In this document: one piece after another, positions 56,057-64,000 of the stretch
How the letters are laid out: every line of letters starts with the position of its first letter
How positions within the stretch are numbered: the stretch's first letter is position 1
Assembly (NCBI GenBank): GCA_050184585.1
Contig: JBFXAF010000010.1
Coordinates: forward strand, 1 to 64,000
Reading direction: 5' to 3'
DNA: 64,000 nt
DNA from: JBFXAF01 sp050184585
GTDB taxonomy: Bacteria; Pseudomonadota; Alphaproteobacteria; Rhizobiales; Rhizobiaceae
The notes under the pieces: generated by a model
Told to the model about the DNA's origin: nothing
Databases searched by the model: none
Seen by the model: only the letters and a program-made list of their open reading frames with translations
Position numbers and translations under genes: made by a program

Positions 56057-57703
56057 TCAGTTAGCCTGGCGTCGCAGGAAGGCCGGGATTTCAAGCTGAT
56101 CCTCTTCCTGCACAGCGCGTGACTGGGGAGCGATTCGACCATGTTCGTCGAGCTGAGCGCGCCGCGGCGCATAGAGCTGCGCATCCTGGCCGGTCAGTCT
56201 CCTTGCTTCGGGCGCCGGCTGCCTCAACCTCGGCTCGCGGGGCTGCGCGGGCTGTAGTTTCGCCGGCTCTTCCTCACGGCGCGACAGACCGTTCGTCAAC
56301 CGCTTCAGGAGCCCCATCGGGCCGCGCTCCTCATGATCCGCCTGTCGCGGCGCATGCGCGGCCTCAACCTCCGCCTTGACCACGGGAGGGAAATCCTCGA
56401 CCCGCGGCATACGCGGCGCGGGCTGATGAACCGGTTCGACCGGGACCGGCGCCATGTCGACGGCGGCGGCCGCGGCCGCAGGCGGAGCCTGGAACAGGCG
56501 GCTTTGCGGGCGAAACTCGTCCTGCGCGACAGCGGGCTGCGCCCGAGCCGTCTCGGCGTTGAGCTCGGCCGCGCGAATTGCCTGCGCAACGGGATCGCTC
56601 GCGCGTGGCGCTTCCATGCGCACCGGCTCGATAGCGACCGGCTGGACCGGTCGGGCATCCCCCGCCTGAGCAGCGGCCGGGCGCGTTGTCGGTTTGGCGG
56701 GCTGGCGTATCTGGATCGGCTGAGCAGCCTCCCCCATCACCTTGTCGATGCCGGTGGCGACCACGGAGACCCGGATCACTCCTTCCAGTTCCTCATCGAA
56801 CGTCGCCCCCAGGATGATGTTGGCGTCCTGGTCTACCTCCTCGCGGATGCGGGTCGCGGCTTCGTCGACCTCGAAGAGCGTCAGGTCGCGGCCGCCGGTG
56901 ATCGAGATCAGCAGACCTCTGGCGCCTTTCATCGACGTCTCGTCGAGAAGCGGATTGGCGATGGCGGCCTCGGCGGCGGCCATCGCGCGGCCTTCTCCAC
57001 TTGCCTCGCCGGTGCCCATCATCGCCTTGCCCATCTCGCGCATGACCGAGCGCACGTCGGCGAAGTCGAGATTTATCAGGCCTTCCTTGACCATCAGGTC
57101 CGTGATGCAGGCGACACCGGAATAGAGCACCTGATCGGCCATCGCGAAGGCGTCCGCGAACGTGGTCTTGTCGTTGGCGATGCGAAACAGGTTCTGGTTC
57201 GGGATGACGATCAGCGTGTCGACGCTCTTCTGCAACTCCTCGATTCCGAAGTCGGCGGTCTTCATCCGCCGCTGGCCCTCGAAGTGGAAGGGCTTGGTGA
57301 CGACGCCGACGGTCAGGATGCCCTTTTCGCGAGCGGCGCGAGCGACCACGGGCGCGGCCCCCGTGCCGGTGCCGCCCCCCATGCCGGCCGTGACGAAACA
57401 CATGTGGGTGTTCGAGAGGTGGTCGACGATCTCGTCGATGCACTCCTCGGCCGCGGCGCGGCCGACTTCGGGCTGGGACCCGGCGCCGAGTCCTTCCGTC
57501 ACGTTGGCGCCGAGCTGGATCAGCCGTTCGGCCTTGGACATCGTCAGCGCCTGCGCGTCGGTGTTTGCAACGACGAACTCGACGCCCCTCAGGCCGGCGG
57601 TGATCATGTTGTTGACGGCGTTGCCGCCGCCGCCGCCCACGCCGAACACGGTGATCCGCGGCTTGAGCTCGGTGATGTCCGGCTTCTTGAGATTGATCGT
57701 CAT
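56057..57703 (-). CDS. ftsZ: Cell division protein FtsZ (long form)
   Basis: 548 residues. Tubulin-like GTPase that forms the Z ring. 'VFGVGGGGGNAVNNMI' and 'FVTAGMGGGTGTGAAPV' (the tubulin signature motif) bind GTP, and 'NLDFADVRSVMREMGKAMMGTG' forms the T7 loop region. After about residue 320 comes a long Pro/Ala/Gln-rich linker typical of alphaproteobacterial FtsZ. The conserved C-terminal peptide 'QLEIPAFLRRQAN' binds FtsA and other partners. AAGGAC lies 7 nt before the ATG. Confidence 0.97.
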   Translation of the reverse strand: MTINLKKPDITELKPRITVFGVGGGGGNAVNNMITAGLRGVEFVVANTDAQALTMSKAERLIQLGANVTEGLGAGSQPEVGRAAAEECIDEIVDHLSNTHMCFVTAGMGGGTGTGAAPVVARAAREKGILTVGVVTKPFHFEGQRRMKTADFGIEELQKSVDTLIVIPNQNLFRIANDKTTFADAFAMADQVLYSGVACITDLMVKEGLINLDFADVRSVMREMGKAMMGTGEASGEGRAMAAAEAAIANPLLDETSMKGARGLLISITGGRDLTLFEVDEAATRIREEVDQDANIILGATFDEELEGVIRVSVVATGIDKVMGEAAQPIQIRQPAKPTTRPAAAQAGDARPVQPVAIEPVRMEAPRASDPVAQAIRAAELNAETARAQPAVAQDEFRPQSRLFQAPPAAAAAAVDMAPVPVEPVHQPAPRMPRVEDFPPVVKAEVEAAHAPRQADHEERGPMGLLKRLTNGLSRREEEPAKLQPAQPREPRLRQPAPEARRLTGQDAQLYAPRRAQLDEHGRIAPQSRAVQEEDQLEIPAFLRRQAN

Positions 57704-57773
57704 GTCTGAAGTCCTTTGCCTTTCATGCCGCTTCGCCGCCGCGGCCGCCGATTGAGAAGGCGTCCCCGCCCGG

Positions 57774-59081
57774 TTAGAAACTTTCCCTCAGCCACTGACT
57801 GACACGCTGGAACCTGCCGCCCGTCCCTGTCGCGCGAAGGCGCGGACCGAACCGAGCGCCCGTGGTTTCGAAGCCGGACACCTGAGGGTAGATGAGCAGG
57901 CCGACCGACGTCGCGAACGCCGGTCCCTTGGCCGCCTCCGGCAGGCCGGCAACCCCGAGCGGACGGCCGATCCTGACCTGGCGGCCCAGGATGCGCCGCG
58001 CCGCTTCCGAGAAGCCTCCGAGTTGGGCGGCCCCACCCGTCAGCACGACGCGGCGGCCGGCCGCGCTCGCGAAGCCGGACTGAGCGAGCCTGTCCCGCAC
58101 CAGTTCGAGAGATTCCTCGATGCGGGCGCGCACGATGCGGTTCATGACCGACCGTGGAATCTGCAGCGCCGGCTCGCCTTCCTCGCCGATCGGCTGGACG
58201 GTGACCACATCACGGTCATCCCCGGTCGACGGCAGCGCGGACGCGTGCATCACCTTCAAGCGCTCAGCATCCTCCAGCCGCGTGGAAAGACCGCGTGCGA
58301 GGTCCATCGTGACATGGCTGCCGCCGACAGGCAGCGAACTCCCGTAGACGAAGCGGCCTTCGGTGAAGACCGAAATGGTGGTCGCCCCTCCACCAATGTC
58401 GATGCAGGCGGCGCCCATCTCGATCTCGTCGTCGACCAGCGTCGACAGACCGCTTGCGTAGGGAGTCGCCACCATGCGCTCCACCGAGAGATGAGCGCGG
58501 TTAACGCAGAGTTCGACATTGCGCAGCGGACCCGCGTCGCCGGTCAGAACGTGCATGTTGACGCCCAGCCCCTCGCCGACCATGCCGAGCGGGTCGCGCA
58601 CGCCGTTCTCACCGTCGAGACTGAACCCGGTCGCGAGCGAGTGAACCACCTGCCGCTCGGCCTTGAGCGCCAACTTCGCGCCGGCCGCCAGAACACGCTT
58701 GACGTCGGACGCGTCGGCTTCCTCGCCGCCGAGCTTCACGGTGGCCGAGAAGGTCTCGCTCCTGAGGCGACCGGCCGTCACGTTGACGATGAGCGACTCG
58801 ACCGTCAGCCCGGCCATGCGCTCGGCCGCGTCGACGGCGAGTCGGATCGAACGCTCGGCGCGATCAAGGTCGACGGGGAGACCCGACTTCACGCCGTGCG
58901 ACTTCTGGTGTCCGATGCCGATGACCTGGACTTGATGTGTCCTACCCTTGAGAAGCTGACTATCGTCGCATGGCTTCAGTCGCGCGATGATGCAGCACAC
59001 CTTGCTCGAGCCGATGTCGAGAACCGTGACGACGCCCGACCTCCGATTGCCTCGTGCCGCGTTGTTGCCGAGCAAACTCAT
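57774..59081 (-). CDS. ftsA: Cell division protein FtsA
   Basis: 435 residues. Actin-like ATPase that tethers FtsZ to the membrane. Signature 'VTVLDIGSSKVCCIIARL' (phosphate 1), 'CIDIGGGATTISVF' (phosphate 2), and 'VVLTGGAAQLGG' (adenosine). The C-terminal amphipathic helix is present ('RFQRVSQWLRESF'). The ATG overlaps the ftsQ stop by four bases (ATGA). Confidence 0.96.
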   Translation of the reverse strand: MSLLGNNAARGNRRSGVVTVLDIGSSKVCCIIARLKPCDDSQLLKGRTHQVQVIGIGHQKSHGVKSGLPVDLDRAERSIRLAVDAAERMAGLTVESLIVNVTAGRLRSETFSATVKLGGEEADASDVKRVLAAGAKLALKAERQVVHSLATGFSLDGENGVRDPLGMVGEGLGVNMHVLTGDAGPLRNVELCVNRAHLSVERMVATPYASGLSTLVDDEIEMGAACIDIGGGATTISVFTEGRFVYGSSLPVGGSHVTMDLARGLSTRLEDAERLKVMHASALPSTGDDRDVVTVQPIGEEGEPALQIPRSVMNRIVRARIEESLELVRDRLAQSGFASAAGRRVVLTGGAAQLGGFSEAARRILGRQVRIGRPLGVAGLPEAAKGPAFATSVGLLIYPQVSGFETTGARFGPRLRATGTGGRFQRVSQWLRESF

Positions 59082-60019
59082 ATGCGCTTGCCCTTCCGGG
59101 CCGATGCGGTCTTGGCCTGCGCCTTCAGTTCGGCCTCGCGCCGCTCCACCGCGTCCGCAGTGAGCTGGACGACCAGGCGATCGGAAAACCGCATGTCGAC
59201 CGCGACGATGTCGCGCGACAACAGCCCCGCCTTCCGGTCCAACGCGAGCAGCTCCGCCAGCGCGACGTCCTCACCGGCCTCCGGCAGGCGGACGGTTATG
59301 CCATTCTCGAGCCGCAGGTCCCAGCGTCGCTCGGCGACGCGGATGTATCCCTTGACCCGCGCTGCGAGCCCAGGATGGGCCGCGACGCGGCCGACGAAGT
59401 CCTTGGCGCGGGCGCGCGCGCCGATGCCGATAAGGAGCGGCAGTCCCGCATGGCGGCTGCTCGTGAACGGAGCGATCACGTCTCCACCGTGACCGATGAC
59501 CACGATCTCCCGACCATGCTGCCAGAGCGCGAAGGGCTCCTTCTCGACCAGGCTCACCTCGATCGTGTCGGGATAGGTCTTGCGTACGGAAACCGACTTG
59601 ATCCACGGCAGGCTCGCAACCCGCGCACGAGCGGCGTCGGCGTCGAACCCAACCAGCGAGGTCCAGCCATCGAGACCCAGGCGCTCGATGATGTCGATCT
59701 CGGACGTCTCGCGGTCGCCGGCGATTTCGACATGCTCGACGGCGAAGCCGAGACGCGATGTCACGGCCTGCGCCACCGCGGGGACATGGCCGCCGACCCA
59801 TGCGCCATAGCCAAGCGACAGGGCCAGGAACGCGCCGGCTCCGATCGAGGCGGCAAAGCGCGGCGGCCGGTAATCGGCGTCGAGATAGCGGGACGCGAGC
59901 CGCGCCGGTCGGCGCAGCCAGCGCGGCAGCACGAGGCCCTCGCCGCCCGGCGCGAAGGCGCGAGCGAGCACCGCGAGCGGTCCCGCAAATCCAGGCCGTC
60001 CGGGCTTCAGCGCAAACAC
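59078..60019 (-). CDS. ftsQ: Cell division protein FtsQ
   Basis: 313 residues. One transmembrane helix (about residues 70-90, 'GAGAFLALSLGYGAWVGG'), then a POTRA domain ('FAVEHVEIAGDRETSEIDIIERLGLDGWTSLVGFD') and the FtsQ domain ('SLPWIKSVSVRKTYPDTIEVSLVEKEPFALWQ'). It recruits and regulates the septal peptidoglycan synthase. I chose GTG 60019 (V-F-A-L-K), overlapping the ddl end by 13 bases; the frame open to 60277 lies inside ddl and is rejected. Confidence 0.93.
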   Translation of the reverse strand: MFALKPGRPGFAGPLAVLARAFAPGGEGLVLPRWLRRPARLASRYLDADYRPPRFAASIGAGAFLALSLGYGAWVGGHVPAVAQAVTSRLGFAVEHVEIAGDRETSEIDIIERLGLDGWTSLVGFDADAARARVASLPWIKSVSVRKTYPDTIEVSLVEKEPFALWQHGREIVVIGHGGDVIAPFTSSRHAGLPLLIGIGARARAKDFVGRVAAHPGLAARVKGYIRVAERRWDLRLENGITVRLPEAGEDVALAELLALDRKAGLLSRDIVAVDMRFSDRLVVQLTADAVERREAELKAQAKTASARKGKRI

Positions 60020-60933
60020 GAGGCGTCCTCCACCATCCAACTCAGGAGCTCGCCGAAGGAATGTCCCGCCTGAAGGGCAATTTCTGGCACGAGCGACGTC
60101 GGCGTCATGCCCGGCTGGGTGTTGACTTCCAGCCAGACGACTTCCCCGCTTTCGGAGTATCGATCGTCGTAACGGAAGTCGGACCGGGAAACGCCCCGGC
60201 AGCCGATCGCTTGATGCGCCTTGAGGGCCAGTCTCTGTATCTTTTGGTAAATATTCGGTGAAATTTTTGCCGGGCATTCGTGTTTTGACCCGCCTGGCAC
60301 ATACTTCGAATCGTAGTCGTAGAAGGAATGGCCCACCGGGATGATTTCGGTCACCCCCAACGCAACGTCGCCCATGACGGCGCAGGTCAGTTCGCGTCCG
60401 TGGACGAAGCGCTCGACCATGACGGTGTCGCCGTAGCGCCAGTCGCCCGACCCGATCACCTGCGGCGGGTGCGATTGATCCTCCTTGACGATGACGACGC
60501 CGAAGCTCGAACCTTCATTGACGGGCTTCACGACATAGGGCGGCTTCATCGGGTGCTTGCTGCCGATCGTCCGGCGGTCGAGCACCTTCGATTCGGCAAT
60601 CGGGATGCCGGCCGCCTTGGCGATCTTCTTCGCCTGCTCCTTGTTCATCGCGAGCGCGGAAGCCAGCACGCCGGAATGCGTGTAGGGGATCTGGAGGTAC
60701 TCCAGGATGCCCTGGATCGTGCCGTCTTCGCCGAACGGACCGTGCAGTGCGTTGAATGCGACGTCGGGCTTCAGTTCGGCGAGCAGCGCCGCGACGTTGC
60801 GGTCCACGTCGACGCGAGTGACGGTGTAGCCTTCCGCTTCGAGTGTGTCCGCGCAGGGCGTGCCGGAAGCGAGCGACACAGGACGCTCCGATGAAAACCC
60901 ACCCATCAGGACCGCCACGTGCTTCTTGTTCAT
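60007..60933 (-). CDS. ddl: D-alanine--D-alanine ligase
   Basis: 308 residues. ATP-grasp enzyme making D-Ala-D-Ala for peptidoglycan. 'VLMGGFSSERPVSLASG' (N-terminal substrate site), 'FNALHGPFGEDGTIQGILEYLQIPYTHSGVLASALAMNKEQAK' (D-Ala motif), 'VVKPVNEGSSFGV' (ATP), and 'EVNTQPGMTPTSLVPEIA' (Mg/ATP site). It is the DdlB type encoded in the division cluster. Confidence 0.95.
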   Translation of the reverse strand: MNKKHVAVLMGGFSSERPVSLASGTPCADTLEAEGYTVTRVDVDRNVAALLAELKPDVAFNALHGPFGEDGTIQGILEYLQIPYTHSGVLASALAMNKEQAKKIAKAAGIPIAESKVLDRRTIGSKHPMKPPYVVKPVNEGSSFGVVIVKEDQSHPPQVIGSGDWRYGDTVMVERFVHGRELTCAVMGDVALGVTEIIPVGHSFYDYDSKYVPGGSKHECPAKISPNIYQKIQRLALKAHQAIGCRGVSRSDFRYDDRYSESGEVVWLEVNTQPGMTPTSLVPEIALQAGHSFGELLSWMVEDASCLR

Positions 60934-61274
60934 TCGTCCGGTCTTCCCTCTCGCCGGGCGCCCCTCGACGCGATTTCCGAAGGCCGAATCCGCCCGCCCC
61001 CGGACGACTGGTCCAGGATGAAAGCGCGCCCCTCGCGCGCGGGCCGACTCAAATCAGGAAACGCTGTTGACCGAAAGAATCAGAGACTTGACTCCCTGAC
61101 AAGCCCTCTGGATTCCCGCTGATTCCTTTTTTCGGAATATCGGTGTGAATGAGGCGCGCCGTGACTCTTCGGCAACGCCGTCTGGACGTCTGGACTTCAT
61201 GGCAGTGGTTGCACGGCTCTTTGACTCTGGGTCAAGGTTCCGGAGATACATCGCGCACCGAGAAAGTTTGACCA
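60934..61274. other. 341-bp spacer between divergent ddl and the PAAR-like gene
   Basis: No credible gene. An inverted repeat TTGAC-tctgg-GTCAA at 61221-61235 lies about 40 bases upstream of the PAAR-like ATG, and its TTGACT could serve as a -35 with GATACA 18 bases downstream. This is a weak promoter prediction. The left half presumably carries the start region of ddl, but I could not identify a clear -35/-10 pair there. Confidence 0.4.
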
Positions 61275-61583
61275 ATGCGAATTCTGATTTTGGTTTTCAT
61301 GACCGTGGCGTCCTCGCCAGCGCTGGGACAAGGCTTTCCTGCCTGCGCCCGCAGCGGTTCGCACGTCTTGTCTTTCAACGGCTTGCCCGCACTCAGGCTA
61401 AGCGACGTCGCCGCCTGCCCGGCAGGCTCCTATACCATCGTGCAGGGCTTGGTCATCGACGGCGAGCCGATGGTCCAGTTCAATCCGGTCGGCAAGGATT
61501 GCGTCACCGGAGCGAGCCCGAACGTCATCGTCAACGGGCAGGCGGCAACCCGCGCTGGCGACGTGGTCTGCCCGCCGAAGTGA
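61275..61583 (+). CDS. PAAR-like exported protein in the division cluster
   Basis: 102 residues. A signal peptide (MRILILVFMTVASSPALG) precedes a small domain resembling PAAR proteins: 'GSHVLSFNGLPALRLSDVA', then 'VIDGEPMVQFN', then 'GASPNVIVNGQAATRAGDVVCP'. The last block closely follows the PAAR pattern (G-S/P-x-x-V-x-x-N-G-x-x-A-x-R-x-G-D). Cysteines at about 24, 48, 75 and 99 could form two disulfides. It is the only plus-strand gene in the murC-ligA block, between murB and ddl. Type VI secretion PAAR spike tips lack a Sec signal, so this is more likely a periplasmic structural homologue of unknown role. Confidence 0.65.
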   Translation: MRILILVFMTVASSPALGQGFPACARSGSHVLSFNGLPALRLSDVAACPAGSYTIVQGLVIDGEPMVQFNPVGKDCVTGASPNVIVNGQAATRAGDVVCPPK

Positions 61584-61609
61584 CGAAGCCGGTCGGTCTT
61601 CGCTGATGC

Positions 61610-62572
61610 CTACAACAGCTGGCCGAGGAACTCCTGGACCTCGTGACCGGGCTTGAAGCGGCCGAGGCGCTTGATTTCCCACTGGAGCCGGATCCCGGAG
61701 TGCTCCATGACACGCGCGCGCACGGTCTCGCCGAGATATTCGAGGTCGTAGCCGGTGGCCGAACCGGTATTGATCATGAAGTTGCAATGCATCGGCGACA
61801 TCTGCGCGCCGCCTATCATCAGACCGCGGCAGCCGGCCTTGTCGATCTCCTTCCAGGCCGACGTGCCCTCGGGGTTCTTGAAGGTCGAGCCGCCGGTCTT
61901 CTCTCGGATCGGCTGGACGGTCTCGCGATGGTGCTGGACCTCGTCCATCGCCTTCTTGATCTCGTCCCTGTCGGCGGCGAAACCCTCGAACAGCGCCGAG
62001 GTGAAGATCAGTCCTGCAGGCGCGCCGGAGTGGCGATACGCGTAGGCCATGTCGGCATTGGAGAGCGTCACCAGGTTGCCCTTGCGGTCGAACGCGCGCA
62101 CCTCGACGACGCGCTCGCGCGTCTCCACGCCGTTTGCGCCTGCGTTCATCCGGAGCGCTCCGCCGATCGCGCCTGGAATGCCGTGATAGAAATGAAACCC
62201 TCCGATGCCGGCCTCGTGCGCAAGCGCCGCGACCCGTTTGTCGGGGGTCGCCGCGCCGGCGCGTATGCGAATTGGCGACACCTGCTCGGCCTCTCCAAAT
62301 CCCTTTGCCGAGAGTCGAACCACGAAGCCCGGAATTCCGCCTTCACGGACAAGCAGGTTGGAGCCGATGCCGACGACGATGACTGGAATCTCTTCCGGAA
62401 CGGCACGCAGGAAATCGGCGAGGTCTTCCTCGTCGGCCGGCTGGAACAAGGCCTCCGCGAGACCGCCGGCGCGGAACCAGGTGATCTTCTCCATCTCGGC
62501 GTTGGGCGTCACGCGGCCGCGCAGGCCAGAGAGCCTGTCGCCCAGCTTCGCGATGATTGCCCCGTCAGGCAT
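61610..62572 (-). CDS. murB: UDP-N-acetylmuramate dehydrogenase
   Basis: 320 residues. FAD enzyme that reduces UDP-GlcNAc-enolpyruvate to UDP-MurNAc. 'ITWFRAGGLAEALFQPADEEDLADFL', 'IPVIVVGIGSNLLVREGGIPGFVVRL' (FAD pocket), 'GIPGAIGGALRMNAGANG' and 'REKTGGSTFKNPEGTSAWKEIDKAG' are MurB signatures (type II). ATG 62572 shares its first base with the murC stop (TGATG); the frame open to 62617 is spurious. Confidence 0.95.
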   Translation of the reverse strand: MPDGAIIAKLGDRLSGLRGRVTPNAEMEKITWFRAGGLAEALFQPADEEDLADFLRAVPEEIPVIVVGIGSNLLVREGGIPGFVVRLSAKGFGEAEQVSPIRIRAGAATPDKRVAALAHEAGIGGFHFYHGIPGAIGGALRMNAGANGVETRERVVEVRAFDRKGNLVTLSNADMAYAYRHSGAPAGLIFTSALFEGFAADRDEIKKAMDEVQHHRETVQPIREKTGGSTFKNPEGTSAWKEIDKAGCRGLMIGGAQMSPMHCNFMINTGSATGYDLEYLGETVRARVMEHSGIRLQWEIKRLGRFKPGHEVQEFLGQLL

Positions 62573-63978
62573 CAAGACGCCGCTCCGGATAGTTGCTTGG
62601 GCAGGGCGTAGGCCCATTGGGTGATGTTGCCCGCACCCAGGAAGACGACGAAATCGCCGGGCTTCGCCAGCTCGCGCACCATCGGTGCGACCTCATCCGG
62701 TCCATGGATATGGCGCGCGTCGCGGTGGCCGCTGGAGCGGATGCGGCCGACAAGCGCTTCGGATGTCACGCCGTCGATCGGTTCCTCGCCGGCCGCGTAG
62801 ACGGGGGCGATGGCCACGGTGTCGGCATCGTTGAAGCACGCGGAAAACTCGTCGAACAGGTCGCGGAGCCGCGTGTAGCGGTGGGGCTGCGCGAAGGCGA
62901 TCACCCGGCCCTTGCATGCGTCGCGCGCGGCCCTCAGCACCGCCTTGATCTCAACCGGGTGATGACCGTAGTCGTCGAAGATCTCGACGCCGTTCCATGA
63001 TCCGGTGTGGGTGAAGCGCCGCTTCACGCCGCCAAATCCGGCGAGACCTTTCTTGATGGCCTCGGATCCAATGCCGAGTTCGCTGGCGACTGCGATCGCC
63101 GCCGCCGCGTTGGAAACGTTGTGGCGGCCGGGCATCGGGAGCGCCAAGTCGCGTATCGCCGTCTCGCCACCGCTCTTGCGCGAGCGGATCGTCACGTCGA
63201 AGCGTGACGTCGCGCCCTCCATGCGATGGTTCTCGAAGCGGACATCCGCCTGCGCATTCTCGCCATAGGTGATGACCCGACGGTCTTCGATGCGGCCCAC
63301 CAGCGCCTGGACCTCGGGATGGTCGGTGCACATCACGCCGAACCCGTAAAATGGCACGTTTTCCACGAACTGCCGGAACGCCTCGCGCACACGATCGAAG
63401 GTGCCGTAATGATCCAGGTGCTCGGGGTCGATGTTGGTGACGACGGCCACGTCCGCCGGCAGCTTGAGGAAAGTCCCGTCGCTCTCGTCGGCCTCGACCA
63501 CCATCCACTCGCCCTCGCCCATGCGCGCGTTGGTTCCATAGGCGTTGATGATGCCCCCGTTGATCACGGTCGGGTCAAGTCCGCCAGCATCGAGGAGGGC
63601 CGCGACCATGGATGTCGTGGTCGTCTTGCCGTGCGTTCCACCTATGGCGATGGCATTTCGGAAGCGCATCAGTTCCGCGAGCATCTCGGCCCGGCGAACG
63701 ACCGGAAGCAACCTCTCGCGGGCGGCTGCGAGTTCCGGATTGGATTTCTTGACCGCGGTCGAGACGACGACGACCTCGGCATCCGCGAGGTTTTCGGGTC
63801 GATGCCCTACGAAACAGGAAATGCCCTTGTCCCGAAGGCGCTGCACATTGGCGCTGTCGGCCTGGTCGGAACCCTGCACACGGTAGCCGAGATTGTGCAG
63901 CACTTCGGCGATGCCGCTCATGCCGATGCCGCCGATGCCAATGAAGTGGACGAGCCCTATGCTCTGCGGCATCTTCAT
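62572..63978 (-). CDS. murC: UDP-N-acetylmuramate--L-alanine ligase
   Basis: 468 residues. Adds L-alanine to UDP-MurNAc, the first step of the peptide stem. 'HFIGIGGIGMSGIAEVLHNLGYRVQGSD' (UDP-binding Rossmann motif), 'AIGGTHGKTTTTSMVAALLDAGGLDPTVINGG' (ATP P-loop) and 'YGHHPVEIKAVLRAARDA' (the Mur ligase C-terminal motif) are clear. The ATG at 63978 is preceded by AAGAGG. The gene continues the conserved murC-murB-ddl order. Confidence 0.96.
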   Translation of the reverse strand: MKMPQSIGLVHFIGIGGIGMSGIAEVLHNLGYRVQGSDQADSANVQRLRDKGISCFVGHRPENLADAEVVVVSTAVKKSNPELAAARERLLPVVRRAEMLAELMRFRNAIAIGGTHGKTTTTSMVAALLDAGGLDPTVINGGIINAYGTNARMGEGEWMVVEADESDGTFLKLPADVAVVTNIDPEHLDHYGTFDRVREAFRQFVENVPFYGFGVMCTDHPEVQALVGRIEDRRVITYGENAQADVRFENHRMEGATSRFDVTIRSRKSGGETAIRDLALPMPGRHNVSNAAAAIAVASELGIGSEAIKKGLAGFGGVKRRFTHTGSWNGVEIFDDYGHHPVEIKAVLRAARDACKGRVIAFAQPHRYTRLRDLFDEFSACFNDADTVAIAPVYAAGEEPIDGVTSEALVGRIRSSGHRDARHIHGPDEVAPMVRELAKPGDFVVFLGAGNITQWAYALPKQLSGAAS

Positions 63979-64000
63979 GGCCGCGCCTCTTGTCTGAAGT

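Overview
The window reads as high-GC chromosomal DNA of an alphaproteobacterium of the order Hyphomicrobiales (Rhizobiales), probably a Mesorhizobium/Phyllobacteriaceae-type organism. This rests on the two-piece (permuted) tmRNA with tag ANDNYAEARLAA, the alpha-type SspB, the gene order murC-murB-ddl-ftsQ-ftsA-ftsZ-lpxC-bamD-recN-ligA, and a LOV/HisKA_2 kinase with a single-domain regulator. The genus is inferred from general knowledge; no search was run.

Layout. 1-0.7 kb: the tail of an IS5-type transposase abuts an unknown membrane-protein gene. 0.8-6.6 kb: an NAD(P)-binding epimerase-like protein, a HerA-like ATPase, a diguanylate cyclase, miaA and serB. 6.6-13.2 kb: a minus-strand block thyA - DUF4424 - folA - hflK - hflC - DUF2065 - degP-like protease. 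13.3-15.3 kb: ssrA (tmRNA), a frameshifted AAA ATPase gene, sspB and two small genes. 15.3-25.6 kb: a giant AsmA-like protein, a lactate/glycolate-type FAD oxidase, a thioesterase, the LOV kinase with its receiver, a dienelactone-hydrolase-like protein, and a Tat-exported nitroreductase-like gene followed by its likely MarR regulator behind a two-operator promoter.

25.7-42.7 kb is an accessory-like stretch. It holds small exported proteins, a Spy/CpxP-like gene with an OmpR/EnvZ-type two-component pair, and uvrD carrying an in-frame palindromic repeat element. It also holds a sterol-desaturase-family hydroxylase, a BrnT/BrnA-like toxin-antitoxin pair, an L,D-transpeptidase, a TetR/DUF4386/DUF4345 unit, an aspartyl-hydroxylase-family lipid hydroxylase, a DUF421 protein and an outer-membrane barrel candidate. 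42.7-49.9 kb holds a tiny Gly/Asn repeat protein, a hexapeptide transferase, a Sco copper chaperone, prmA, aminopeptidase P, azlCD and a VOC protein. 49.9-64 kb is the conserved cell-division and envelope block from ligA back to murC, all on the minus strand except one small exported PAAR-like gene between murB and ddl.

Most of the window is core chromosome. I saw no phage, conjugative element, CRISPR array or tRNA, and I do not claim a new multi-gene system. The most unusual items are the palindromic element translated inside UvrD, the probable CUG start of the AsmA protein, the PAAR-like gene in the division cluster, the physical linkage of ssrA and sspB, the MarR and TetR operator architectures, and the Gly/Asn repeat protein beside the outer-membrane barrel gene.
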